Positions 52,292-60,576 of a stretch of 64,000 bases of DNA are shown here, in pieces. The first letter of the stretch is position 1. Every line of letters starts with the position of its first letter. This DNA comes from Nocardia gamkensis NBRC 108242 (GTDB taxonomy: Bacteria; Actinomycetota; Actinomycetes; Mycobacteriales; Mycobacteriaceae), in NCBI RefSeq assembly GCF_001612985.1, contig NZ_BDBM01000005.1, forward strand, positions 248,001-312,000. Reading direction: 5' to 3'. Below the pieces are notes generated by a model. It searched no databases and was not told the origin of the DNA. It saw only the letters and a program-made list of their open reading frames with translations. The translations under genes and the position numbers were made by a program.

Positions 52292-52870
52292 ATGTCCACA
52301 GGCGACCGGCGCGCGCTCCTCGTCGACACGGCTATCGAACTGATCGCGGCGAGGGGCCTGCGCGCGCTCACGCACCGCGCGCTGGACGTGAAGCTGGGCC
52401 TGCCCGCCGGATCGGCTTCCTACTACTTCCGCAGCAAACGCGCGCTCATCGAAGCCATCGTGGACCGGATCACCACCCGATCCCACGACGATTTCGCCAC
52501 GGCCGCACTGGCGCCGACCGGTGCCATGGCGCCGGAAGCGATCGCCGTGGCCATCGCCGCTTGGCTGGACCGGCTACTGGCCGAACGGCGCGCGCACCTG
52601 ATCGCCCGGCACGCTCTGCTCATCGATTTGCTGGACGATCGGGACCTGCATCCCCGGCTCGTACGCAGCCTGTTCTCCACCGACCGGGCCCGAGACCTCT
52701 TCCGCGCGATAGGTGCGGCCGACCCGGACACCCGGGCGGACGACTTCGTCGCCGTCGTCGAGGGAGCCGTCTTCGACCGCTTCGCGGGCAACCGCACCGC
52801 CCTGCGCCCGGACACACCGGAAAGCGTGCGGCAGCTCGCCCGCATCCTCGCCGCACACCTGAGCGCGTGA
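52292..52870 (+). CDS. TetR-family regulator
   Basis: 192 aa: HTH ALLVDTAIELIAARGLRALTHRALDVKLGLPAGSASYYF-type sequence (residues about 8-46, with RSKRALIEAIVDRITTRSHDDF after). C-terminal TetR_C_6-like helices. ATG 52292, with GGAAGGG upstream, preferred over GTG 52286. Likely represses itself and zapE through the palindrome at 52239. It converges with the Nudix gene at 52881. Confidence 0.88.
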   Translation: MSTGDRRALLVDTAIELIAARGLRALTHRALDVKLGLPAGSASYYFRSKRALIEAIVDRITTRSHDDFATAALAPTGAMAPEAIAVAIAAWLDRLLAERRAHLIARHALLIDLLDDRDLHPRLVRSLFSTDRARDLFRAIGAADPDTRADDFVAVVEGAVFDRFAGNRTALRPDTPESVRQLARILAAHLSA

Positions 52871-52880
52871 CCGCCGCCGC

Positions 52881-53318
52881 TCAGCGCGGCCAGCCCCGCT
52901 GACTGTAGGTCTCGCCGGTGAGGTAGCCGCGGATACCGGCGGCCGGATACGGGATGAGATCCTCCGGCAGCTTCGCGAGCGGAAACCACCGCAATTCGTA
53001 GGACTTGTCGGGCTCGCGGTTGACCGGCTCACCCGCCCAGCGGCGAGTCTCGAAGAACAACCCGATCCGGGCTTCTCGCCCGGTATCGACGACATGCGCG
53101 GAATGGACGTGCCGCAGATCCGCCGGGTCGATCAGCACGCCCACCTCCTCGCTCGCCTCGCGGACCACCGCGGCGAGCGCGGACTCCCCCGCCTCCAACT
53201 TCCCGGCGGGCAGGTGCCACAACCCGTCGAACTCGTCCGCGCTGCGCCGCCTGCTCAGCAACAACTCCGTGTCGCGCAGCAACAGCACATGCACGTCCAC
53301 TACATGCCGGACCACCAC
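52881..53318 (-). CDS. Nudix hydrolase
   Basis: 145-aa Nudix protein: HVVDVHVLLLRDTELLLSRR opens the fold, and the Nudix box GKLEAGESALAAVVREASEE followed by VGV lies near residue 50. The open frame extends to 53384, but the ltp2 terminator hairpin (53377-53404) lies there, so a start inside the fold is preferred; GTG 53318 places the domain as usual. The exact start is uncertain. Confidence 0.78.
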   Translation of the reverse strand: MVVRHVVDVHVLLLRDTELLLSRRRSADEFDGLWHLPAGKLEAGESALAAVVREASEEVGVLIDPADLRHVHSAHVVDTGREARIGLFFETRRWAGEPVNREPDKSYELRWFPLAKLPEDLIPYPAAGIRGYLTGETYSQRGWPR

Positions 53319-53376
53319 CGGCCCCAACCTACGCGCGCCGCGATTCACCCGAGGCGGTACCGACACTCGGTCAGCA

Positions 53377-53404
53377 CTTCGCACCCGCCGTAGCGGGTGC
53401 GAAG
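53377..53404 (-). terminator. Terminator of the ltp2 operon
   Basis: Perfect 12-bp stem CTTCGCACCCGC / GCGGGTGCGAAG with a CGTA loop, 26 bp beyond the ltp2 stop. Confidence 0.85.
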
Positions 53405-53430
53405 CGAGACCCGAGTACGCGAAGCGAGGC

Positions 53431-54609
53431 TCAGCCGGTGGTGAGGACCAGGCCGGAGGTGGGGACGCCGGTGCCCGCGGTGACCACGATGTTGGTCAGG
53501 TCGGAGACCGGGTTGACCGAGGTGCCGCGAATCTGGCGCACGGCCTCGGCGATGCCGTTCATACCGTGGATGTACGCCTCGCCGAGCTGGCCACCGTGGG
53601 TGTTGAGCGGCAGGCGGCCGCCTGCCTCGATGGCGCCGCCCGCGATGAAGTCCTTCGCCTCGCCCCGTCCGCAGAACCCGAGCTCCTCCAGCTGCATGAG
53701 GACGAACGGGGTGAAGTGGTCGTAGAGGATCGCGGCCTGCATGTCCTCCGGGCGCAATCCGCTCTGCGCCCACAGCTGGTCACCGACCAGGCCCATCTCC
53801 GGAAGACCGGTCATGGCGTCGCGGTAGTAGCTGGTCATCACGTATTGGTCGGCTCCGGACCCCTGGGCGGCAGCGGCGATCACGGCCGGACGCTGCGGCA
53901 GATCGCGGGCCCGCTCGGCGCTGGTGACCACGATCGCGACGCCGCCGTCGGACTCCTGGCAGCAGTCCAGCAGATGCAGCGGCTCGGCGATCCAGCGGGA
54001 ATTCTGGTGCTCCTCCAGCGTGATCGGCTTGCCGTAGAAGAAGGCGGCCGGGTTCACCGCGGCATGCTTGCGGTCGGCCACGGCCACTCGGCCGAAGTCC
54101 TCGCTGGTGGCCCCGTAGACATGCATGTAGCGCCGGGCGACCATCGCGACCTGCGCGGCCGGCGTGCCGAGCCCCTGCGGGTAGGACCACCCCGCGTCGA
54201 TGCCCGACGAGGTGGGCGCGGTGGCCAGCGCCGTGGAGAACTGCCCGAAGCGCGACACCGACCGCTCGTTGAACGCGCGATAGGCCACCACCACATCGGC
54301 GATTCCGGTGGCCACCGCCATGGCGGCCTGCTGGATGGTGGCGCAGGCCGCGCCGCCGCCGTAGCCGATGTGGCTGAAGAACTTCAGCTGCGGAATGCCG
54401 ACCGCCCTGGCGACGGCGGCCTGGGTGTTGGTGTCCATGGTGAACGTGGTCAGGCCGTCCACGTCGGCGGGCGTCAGGCCCGCGTCGGCCAGCGCGGCGG
54501 TGACCGCCTCGGCGGCCAGGCGCAGTTCGCTGCGGCCGGAGTCCTTGGAGAAGTCGGTGGCCCCGATGCCGACGATGGCGGCGCGGCCGGAAATGCTCTG
54601 CTCAGACAT
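53431..54609 (-). CDS. ltp2: Ltp2, thiolase-fold steroid side-chain aldolase
   Basis: 392-aa thiolase-superfamily lipid-transfer-like protein: AIVGIGATDFSKDSGRSELRLAAEAV at the N terminus, SHIGYGGGAACATIQQAAMAV near 80, LDCCQESDGGVAIVVTSAERA near 225 and LNTHGGQLGEAYIHGMNGIAEAV near 335. Ltp2 works with the DUF35 domain of ChsH2 to retro-aldol cleave 17-hydroxy-3-oxo-4-pregnene-20-carboxyl-CoA into androstenedione and propionyl-CoA. Overlaps chsH1 by 8 bp and ends the operon. Confidence 0.93.
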   Translation of the reverse strand: MSEQSISGRAAIVGIGATDFSKDSGRSELRLAAEAVTAALADAGLTPADVDGLTTFTMDTNTQAAVARAVGIPQLKFFSHIGYGGGAACATIQQAAMAVATGIADVVVAYRAFNERSVSRFGQFSTALATAPTSSGIDAGWSYPQGLGTPAAQVAMVARRYMHVYGATSEDFGRVAVADRKHAAVNPAAFFYGKPITLEEHQNSRWIAEPLHLLDCCQESDGGVAIVVTSAERARDLPQRPAVIAAAAQGSGADQYVMTSYYRDAMTGLPEMGLVGDQLWAQSGLRPEDMQAAILYDHFTPFVLMQLEELGFCGRGEAKDFIAGGAIEAGGRLPLNTHGGQLGEAYIHGMNGIAEAVRQIRGTSVNPVSDLTNIVVTAGTGVPTSGLVLTTG

Positions 54610-55021
54610 CGGCCCTCCGCAACGCGATGACGGCCGTGGCCGTGATGTGGTCGCCGAGACTGTCCTTGCCGACCACGTCGATATGGATGTCGTCGCCCTC
54701 CAGCGCGGTCACGGTGCCGGTGAGCGTCAGCGTGTCCCCGGCGTACAACGGCACGCCCAGGCGCAGCGCGATCGACTTGACGACGGCGCGCGGGCCCGCC
54801 CAGTCGGTGACGAAACGCTGCACCAAACCGGTGTCGGTCAGGATGTTGACGAAGATGTCCTTCGAGCCGCGAGCGACAGCCTTGTCCCGGTCGTGGTGCA
54901 CGTCCTGGAAGTCCCTGGTGGCCAAGGCGGTGCTGATCACGAACGTCGGGTCGGCGTGGATCACCGACTCGGGCAGCACCGTGCCGACGCGCACGGCGCC
55001 CGGTGCCACGGCGGCGGTCAT
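54602..55021 (-). CDS. chsH1: ChsH1, MaoC-type hydratase subunit
   Basis: 139-aa single hotdog. TRDFQDVHHDRDKAVARG near residue 35 is the catalytic Asp/His region of R-hydratases. With ChsH2 it forms a heterotetramer hydrating the C22 enoyl-CoA of the steroid side chain. ATG overlaps the chsH2 stop (ATGA); its own stop lies within ltp2. Confidence 0.92.
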   Translation of the reverse strand: MTAAVAPGAVRVGTVLPESVIHADPTFVISTALATRDFQDVHHDRDKAVARGSKDIFVNILTDTGLVQRFVTDWAGPRAVVKSIALRLGVPLYAGDTLTLTGTVTALEGDDIHIDVVGKDSLGDHITATAVIALRRADV

Positions 55022-55968
55022 GCGACCACCTGCCAGACCGGCAGGCTCGCCTCGTCGTCGAGCTTCTCGAAGCCCACCTCGACCGGCAGGCCGACCCGCA
55101 CCTCGGCGGGGTCGATGCCGCGCAGTTCACCGAGCATGCGCACGCCTTCCTCCAATTCGACCAGCGCCACCACGAACGGCAGCTGCCGCCCCGGCACCTT
55201 CGGCGCGTGGTGCACGACGTAACTGAACACGGTGCCGCGCCCGGAGGCGACGACGTAGTCGGTCGGCTTCGACTTGTCCTGCCAGATGGCCGGAATGGGC
55301 GGATGCCGCAATGATCCGTCCGGCAGCCGCTGGATGCGCAGCTCGCCCGCTTTCGTTCCCTCCCAGAAGAATTCGGTGTCCCAGGAGACCAGCGGCTTGA
55401 CCCGCTCACCCGCGGCGGGTTTCGGCGCCGCGGTGCCGGGGGCGAATTTCAGCAGGCGGAACAGCATCTCGGCGACCACCTCGTCACCCACCCGCCAACT
55501 GGTCCGGAAGGTGACGAACCATCCCTCGCCCAGCGCGGTGCGCTTCGGGCCGCGGATATCCGACAGCGTGCTGGTGACCGAGACCTGCTCGCCGACTTCG
55601 AGGTAGCGGTGGTAGGTCTGCTGACAATCCGTGGCGACCACGGAGGTGTAACCCGCCGCGTCGAGCAGCTCGGTGGCCGCGCCCATCGGGTCGTCGGCGG
55701 GGCGGGAGCCGTTGAGTCCGAACATGGTCCACACCTGGGCCATGGCGGGCGGCGCGACGACGCCGGGATGACCCGCCGCACGCGCCGCCTCCTCGTCGAC
55801 ATAGATCGGGTTGGCGTCGCCGAGCGCCTCGACCCAGTTGTTGATCATCGGCTGGTTCACCGGATCACGCCCGAAACGGGGCGCGCACTCACCCGCCGCC
55901 CGAATGGCTTCGGCTGCGGCGATGATCGCTTCCGGAGTAGTGGTTTCCGGCACGCGCGGCTCCTTCAC
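55018..55968 (-). CDS. chsH2: ChsH2, MaoC-DUF35 hydratase/aldolase partner
   Basis: 316 aa: residues about 15-180 are a MaoC-like hotdog (INNWVEALGDANPIYVDEEAAR, VVAPPAMAQVWTMFG), residues about 200-315 are a DUF35 OB-fold (LRIQRLPDGSLRHPPIPAIW, GTVFSYVVHHAPKVPG). The hotdog pairs with ChsH1; the DUF35 part binds Ltp2. GTG 55968. Zinc-ribbon cysteines of other DUF35 proteins are absent here. Three bases behind fadE29. Confidence 0.93.
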   Translation of the reverse strand: MKEPRVPETTTPEAIIAAAEAIRAAGECAPRFGRDPVNQPMINNWVEALGDANPIYVDEEAARAAGHPGVVAPPAMAQVWTMFGLNGSRPADDPMGAATELLDAAGYTSVVATDCQQTYHRYLEVGEQVSVTSTLSDIRGPKRTALGEGWFVTFRTSWRVGDEVVAEMLFRLLKFAPGTAAPKPAAGERVKPLVSWDTEFFWEGTKAGELRIQRLPDGSLRHPPIPAIWQDKSKPTDYVVASGRGTVFSYVVHHAPKVPGRQLPFVVALVELEEGVRMLGELRGIDPAEVRVGLPVEVGFEKLDDEASLPVWQVVA

Positions 55969-55971
55969 TCG

Positions 55972-57210
55972 TTATCGGGGTACTCGCGGCAACCGCAGTC
56001 CGGACGAGGCGACCAGTTCGCGCATCACCTCGTTGACGCCACCGCCGAAGGTGACCACCAGGTTCTGCTTGGTCCTGCGGTCCAGCCAGGTCAGCAGTTC
56101 GCCGGTGGCCGGGTCGGCCGGGTCGCCGTAGCGGCCGATGATCTCCTCGGCGAGCCTGCCCGCCTCCTGGAGCGATTCGGTCGAGTAGATCTTGGTGGCG
56201 GACGCGTCGGCGATCACCTGGGCTTGGTCACCATCCACGCCGGCGGCGGTCGCGCCGGGCCCGGAGGCGGTAGCGGAGCGTGACCACGCAGGGCCCCGCG
56301 AACGCCGCCCATCGGACGCAGCGGCCACCTGCCAGTTCAGCAGTTCGTTCAGCCGCACCATGGCGTGGATGCGGCCCAGCGCGCGCCGCACGTCCGGTTC
56401 GCCGAGCACGCCGCGCGGTTGCGCCCAGTCGCGTACCCGGTCGTAGAGCTGCTCGATCTTGCCGGACGGCCCCAGGCTCACCCGCTCGTGGTTGAGCTGC
56501 GTCGTGATCAGCTTCCAGCCCCGGTTCTCCTCGCCGACCAGCATGTTCGCTGGGACGCGCACATTGTCGAAATAGGTCGCGTTGGTGTGGTGCGCGCCGT
56601 CGCAGGTGATGATGGGCGTCCACGAGTAGCCGGGATCGGTGGTGTCCACGATCAGGATCGTGATGCCGCGGTGGCGTGACTCGGTCGAACCGGTGCGGCA
56701 GGCCAGCCAGACGAAGTCGGCCTCGTGCGCGCCCGTGGTGAAGATCTTCTGCCCGTTGACGACCCAGTCCCCGGACTCGTCGCGCACCGCCGACGTGCGC
56801 AGCGAGGCCAGGTCGGTGCCCGCCTCCGGCTCGGAGTAGCCGATCGCGAAATGGATATCGCCGGACAGGATCCCGGGCAGGAATCGCTGCTTCTGCTCGT
56901 CCGTGCCGAACTGCTGCAAGGTGGGTCCGACGGTCAGCAGCGTCACCAGCGGCAGCGGGACGTCGGCCCGGACCGCCTCGTTGAAGAAGATCTGCTGCTC
57001 GACCGGCCCGAAACCCTGGCCGCCGTATTCCTTGGGCCAGCCGACGCCGAGCCACCCGTCGCTCCCCATCCGGCGCACCACGGCGCGGTAGGCGTCGCCG
57101 TGCCGGTTCACCGCCATCTCGGCCTCCTCCTCGGGAGTCACGAGATCGGCGAAGTAGGCGCGCAGTTCGTCGCGCAGCCGGCGTTGCTCACTGGTCAGGT
57201 CGATGAACAT
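55972..57210 (-). CDS. fadE29: FadE29 (ChsE2), acyl-CoA dehydrogenase with inserted repeat
   Basis: 412-aa acyl-CoA dehydrogenase; Mycobacterium FadE29 is about 387 aa. Motifs: WPKEYGGQGFG, AIGYSEPEAGTDLASLR, VNGQKIFTTGAHEADFVWLAC, and the end TFGGGVNEVMRELVASSGL. ATG 57210 (MFIDLTSEQRR) matches the family start and overlaps fadE28 by 16 bp. Between NELLNWQVA and ADASATKIYSTE about 29 extra residues occur (about 297-327: SDGRRSRGPAWSRSATASGP and more), partly coded by the repeat at 56258. With FadE28 it dehydrogenates the C22 side-chain acyl-CoA. Confidence 0.92.
   Translation of the reverse strand: MFIDLTSEQRRLRDELRAYFADLVTPEEEAEMAVNRHGDAYRAVVRRMGSDGWLGVGWPKEYGGQGFGPVEQQIFFNEAVRADVPLPLVTLLTVGPTLQQFGTDEQKQRFLPGILSGDIHFAIGYSEPEAGTDLASLRTSAVRDESGDWVVNGQKIFTTGAHEADFVWLACRTGSTESRHRGITILIVDTTDPGYSWTPIITCDGAHHTNATYFDNVRVPANMLVGEENRGWKLITTQLNHERVSLGPSGKIEQLYDRVRDWAQPRGVLGEPDVRRALGRIHAMVRLNELLNWQVAAASDGRRSRGPAWSRSATASGPGATAAGVDGDQAQVIADASATKIYSTESLQEAGRLAEEIIGRYGDPADPATGELLTWLDRRTKQNLVVTFGGGVNEVMRELVASSGLRLPRVPR
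56258..56300. repeat. Dispersed repeat core inside fadE29
   Basis: The plus strand begins GGCCCGGAGGCGGTAGCGGA and continues GCGTGACCACGCAGGG, matching the core of the 74-bp units at 21222 with three substitutions and one indel over about 42 nt. It is flanked by CGCG..GGGCCC-type inverted sequence of its own. It is read in frame through the minus-strand gene and codes for the extra residues of FadE29. Confidence 0.9.
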
Positions 57211-58259
57211 CCGGCCCCCAATCGATCCAGCCGGAACGACGCGCCGCCCAGCCAGCGGGCGATGTCCTTGGCTTGTGAGTAGTAGCGGTGCATCGGGTGG
57301 GTCACGTCCACGCCGAGGCCGCCGTGCAGGTGATGGCACTTCTGCATGGCCGCGGGCAGTTGTTCGGCGACGGTGTAGGCCAAGACCGCCAGGTCGTCGT
57401 CGGTGCGTTCGCGGTGCTCCTGGCTCGTGTCGTCCTGTGCGAGCGCCCAGTTCGCCGAGACCGCGGCGACGTGCAGGGTCCGCGAGACGACGTACAGGTC
57501 CGCGATCTGCTGGGCCACCGCTTGGAACTCGGCCAGCGGCCTGCCGAACTGGTGACGGGTGCGCAGATGTTCCGCGGTGAGCGTGATCGCCCCCCTGAGC
57601 AACCCATCGGCCACCGAGCCGATGGAAGCGAGCGCCAACCGGTGCAGCTCCGCCAGGCCGTTCGGCCACAACTGTTCGGCGGGTATCTCCACTCGGTCCA
57701 GCTGCACGGTGTATTCGGGGATGCCGCCGGAGACGGGAGTCGGCGTCAGCGTGAGGCCTTCGGCCCGCGTGTCGACGAGGGCGATCCCGGAATCGGTCGG
57801 CACGAGCAGCCAGCTCGCCTGCTCGGCGTAGGGCACGGCGACCTTGCGCCCGCTGATGCGCACGATGTTCCCGCTGGTGACCGCGATGGTCTTCGGTTCG
57901 ACGGTGAAAGGTGCCGCGGCTTCGCTCAGCGCTGCCGTGACCACCGTTCCCTTGGCGATGTCGGGCAGCACCCGCGCCCCGACGCTCTCCGGCGCGCTCG
58001 CCACCAGCGGCAGCACGCCGAAGCCCAGCGTCGGAAGGGCGGGCACCGCGACCGCGTCCGTCGCCAGCTCGGTCAGGAGAGCCGCCACCTCGAGCAGCCC
58101 CATGCCGTCACCGCCGTGCCGCTCCGGTACCGCGACGACAAGCAGTCCGGAGTCGACCAATTTCGGCCACAGTTCCATATCGCGAGCGGTTTCCCGCTCC
58201 AGCAAACTCACGACGACCTCGGCCACCGCGTCCTGGCCCTCGTCCCTGGTGAAATCCAC
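57195..58259 (-). CDS. fadE28: FadE28 (ChsE1), acyl-CoA dehydrogenase subunit
   Basis: 354-aa shortened acyl-CoA dehydrogenase: MDFTRDEGQDAVAEVV start, LVVAVPERHGGDGMGLLEV near 45, TRHQFGRPLAEFQAVAQQIADLYV near 235, and HHLHGGLGVDVTHPMHRYYSQAKDIARW near 310. Forms an alpha2beta2 enzyme with FadE29. GTG start 58259, 22 bp behind fadE34; the 3' end overlaps fadE29 by 16 bp, which couples their synthesis in equal amounts. Confidence 0.93.
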   Translation of the reverse strand: MDFTRDEGQDAVAEVVVSLLERETARDMELWPKLVDSGLLVVAVPERHGGDGMGLLEVAALLTELATDAVAVPALPTLGFGVLPLVASAPESVGARVLPDIAKGTVVTAALSEAAAPFTVEPKTIAVTSGNIVRISGRKVAVPYAEQASWLLVPTDSGIALVDTRAEGLTLTPTPVSGGIPEYTVQLDRVEIPAEQLWPNGLAELHRLALASIGSVADGLLRGAITLTAEHLRTRHQFGRPLAEFQAVAQQIADLYVVSRTLHVAAVSANWALAQDDTSQEHRERTDDDLAVLAYTVAEQLPAAMQKCHHLHGGLGVDVTHPMHRYYSQAKDIARWLGGASFRLDRLGAGCSST

Positions 58260-58281
58260 GTTTTCTCCCGGTTGTCGGCGA

Positions 58282-60432
58282 CTAGCTGTTCACGTCGCGA
58301 GGCAGCCCGAGAATCCGCTCACCAGCCACGGTGAGCAAGATCTGCTCGGTTCCACCAGCGATCGACAGACAGCGCGTCAGCAGGAATTCCTTCGCTGCTT
58401 CGGAATCCTGCGCGCCGGAAGGCCCTGTCGTCTCGACAGCGAATTCCGCGACCGCTTGGCGGTGGCGCACCCCGACCAATTTGCGAACACTACTTTGCGC
58501 ACCGGGGTCACCCCCCACCAGCAACTTCACTGCGGCGCGTTGTTCGAGCAGAAGCCCGGCGACGGCTTCGGCGACGAATCCGCCGAGCCGGTCGTTCACC
58601 ATTTCGGCGCCTGGGCCGGTGGCGAGCGATTTCGCGATCAGTTCTTCGAGCACCGGACCGATTCCGTTCCCACCCATGGCGACCCGCTCGGTCGCCAAGG
58701 TGGAACGGGCTATTTTCCATCCATTGTTCAACGCGCCGACCACGCAATCATCGGGCACGAACACATCGTCGAGGAACACCTCACTGAAACGCGCCTCCCC
58801 GGTGATCTGCACCAGCGGCCGCACTTCGAGTCCGGCGCTGTTCATATCGACCAAGAAGTAGGTGATGCCACGGTGTTTGGGCGCATCCGGATCTGTCCGC
58901 GCCAAGCAGATCGCCCAGTTCGCTTTATCCCCCAGCGAAGTCCACACCTTTTGGCCGCGCAGCACCCAGCCGCCGTCCGCCTTCTTCGCGGTGGTGCGCA
59001 ACGCCGCCAGATCGGAGCCCGCTTCGGGTTCGCTGAACAGCTGGCACCAGACCACCTCGCCGCGCAAGGTCGCCCAGGCGAAGCGCTCGATCTGCTCCGG
59101 AGTCCCGTGCTGCAACAGCGTCGGAATCGCCCAGCCGCCGATGGTCAGATCCGGCGCGGTGAGCCCGGCGCGGCGCAGCTCCTCGGAGATCACCAGACCG
59201 GTCATCGGGTCCGCGGCGCGTCCATACGGCCGCGGCCAATGCGGCATGACCAGACCCGCCTCGACCAATGCGTCGCGCTGCCGATCTGCGGGCAGGGCGG
59301 CGATCCGCGCGACTTCGGCGGACAGCTCCTGCGCGCTGTCGCCGTCCACGGCCACGCCCTCCTCGGCGAAGACCCGGTCGGCGCCGGTGGTGCGCCGCAG
59401 GCCCTGACGGGTCAACTCGGTGACCCGCGCCCGCCAGCGCGCCGAGCCGCCGAGCAGTTGCCGCAGTGCCGTCGCCCGGCGCAGGTACAGGTGCGCGTCG
59501 TGCTCCCAGGTGAAGCCGATGCCGCCGAGCACCTGAATGCAGTCCTTGGCGGTCTCGACCGCGGCGTCCAGGGCGATCGCGGCCGCGATGGCGGCGGCGA
59601 TCGGCAGCTCGGCGCCGCCGTCGTCCACGGCGGCCGCGGTGTCGGCCGCTACGGCGCGGATGAGCTCGGTGCGGCACAGCATCCAGGCGCAGATGTGCTT
59701 GACCGCCTGGAACGAACCGATCTTGCGGCCGAACTGCTCGCGCACCTTGGCGTACTCGACCGCGGTCTCCAGGCACCAGCCCGCCAGGCCGGACAGTTCG
59801 GCGGCGACCAGCGCGACCAGCAGATCCCCGGCGGCGTGTGGCGCGACGAACACGTGTTCGGCGGGCACGCGCAGATCGGCGCAGTGCACCCGGGCCAGCG
59901 GCGTGCTCGGATCCAGCGGCGCGAGCGCCTCCACGCGCAGGCCGGCGGCATCGGGCCGGACCAGGCACCACCGCTGCCCCTGCGGCTGATCGATCGGCAG
60001 CAGCACGGCGGTGCCGGGGGCGGCGCCGAGCACGGAATCCCAGGTACCCGTGAGCAACACGCCGTCGCTTGCGGCAGGTACGCTCACCGTCGAACCGACG
60101 ACGAAGTCGAGCGCGACCCCGCAGGGCAGGTCCTCGTCGAGCCGGCCCGCGGTGATCAGATTGGCCAAAGCCGTTGCGAGCACGGGGCCGCCGACCAGGT
60201 CGTGGGCCGCCTGCTCCACCAGCACGGCCAGATCGGAGACCGACCCGCCCGCACCGCCCGCGTCCTCGGCCACCGCGACCCGGAAGATCCCGATCTCGGC
60301 CAGGGCGGGCCAGTAGGCGCGCCAGAAGTCGGCCGCGCCGGTCCGCATTGTTGCAATTGGACGGACCGATGCCGCCCATCCGCGCATCGACTCCTGAACG
60401 GCTTTATGCTCGTCAGTGGTGGCGATGGTCAC
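58282..60432 (-). CDS. fadE34: FadE34 (ChsE3), fused tandem acyl-CoA dehydrogenase
   Basis: 716 aa: two acyl-CoA dehydrogenase modules in one chain. The N-terminal half (1-345) is the degenerate subunit type (YAKVREQFGRKIGSFQAVKHI, GGIGFTWEHDAHLYLRRATAL); the C-terminal half (360-716) is complete (VWCQLFSEPEAGSDLAALRT, GQKVWTSLGDKANWAICLAR, GGTEQILLTVAGERILGLP). FadE34 acts on the C24 (cholenoyl-type) side-chain CoA. GTG start 60432; first gene of the leftward side-chain operon, divergent from kstR across a perfect KstR box. Confidence 0.93.
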   Translation of the reverse strand: MTIATTDEHKAVQESMRGWAASVRPIATMRTGAADFWRAYWPALAEIGIFRVAVAEDAGGAGGSVSDLAVLVEQAAHDLVGGPVLATALANLITAGRLDEDLPCGVALDFVVGSTVSVPAASDGVLLTGTWDSVLGAAPGTAVLLPIDQPQGQRWCLVRPDAAGLRVEALAPLDPSTPLARVHCADLRVPAEHVFVAPHAAGDLLVALVAAELSGLAGWCLETAVEYAKVREQFGRKIGSFQAVKHICAWMLCRTELIRAVAADTAAAVDDGGAELPIAAAIAAAIALDAAVETAKDCIQVLGGIGFTWEHDAHLYLRRATALRQLLGGSARWRARVTELTRQGLRRTTGADRVFAEEGVAVDGDSAQELSAEVARIAALPADRQRDALVEAGLVMPHWPRPYGRAADPMTGLVISEELRRAGLTAPDLTIGGWAIPTLLQHGTPEQIERFAWATLRGEVVWCQLFSEPEAGSDLAALRTTAKKADGGWVLRGQKVWTSLGDKANWAICLARTDPDAPKHRGITYFLVDMNSAGLEVRPLVQITGEARFSEVFLDDVFVPDDCVVGALNNGWKIARSTLATERVAMGGNGIGPVLEELIAKSLATGPGAEMVNDRLGGFVAEAVAGLLLEQRAAVKLLVGGDPGAQSSVRKLVGVRHRQAVAEFAVETTGPSGAQDSEAAKEFLLTRCLSIAGGTEQILLTVAGERILGLPRDVNS

Positions 60433-60467
60433 ACTCCATACCGCCTTTCCGGCGTGACTCCCACACC

Positions 60468-60481
60468 TAGAACATGTTCTA
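60468..60481. promoter_or_regulatory. KstR box between fadE34 and kstR
   Basis: TAGAACATGTTCTA is a perfect 14-bp palindrome and an exact match to TnnAACnnGTTnnA; it would govern both kstR and the fadE34-ltp2 operon. Confidence 0.92.
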
Positions 60482-60576
60482 ATATCCTAGCCGGGCGGAA
60501 GTCAAGAGACCATCACGCCGCGGCGACACCGCGCACGCAGCCGACGAAACGACGTTTCCGGAAAGGACTTTCATCA

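Noticed and set aside
53319..53384. Longer start for the Nudix gene at 53384
   Set aside because: Would place the ltp2 terminator hairpin inside its coding start; the fold begins after 53318. Not fully excluded.
55972..57669. FadE29 frame extended to 565 codons
   Set aside because: The N-terminal addition is antisense-like Arg/Pro-rich sequence inside fadE28; ATG 57210 gives the family N terminus MFIDLT.
57844..60576. Long plus-strand frame that runs into kstR
   Set aside because: It lies opposite fadE28 and fadE34 and has shadow composition; the KstR homology begins only at 60577, preceded by a ribosome site and the KstR box.
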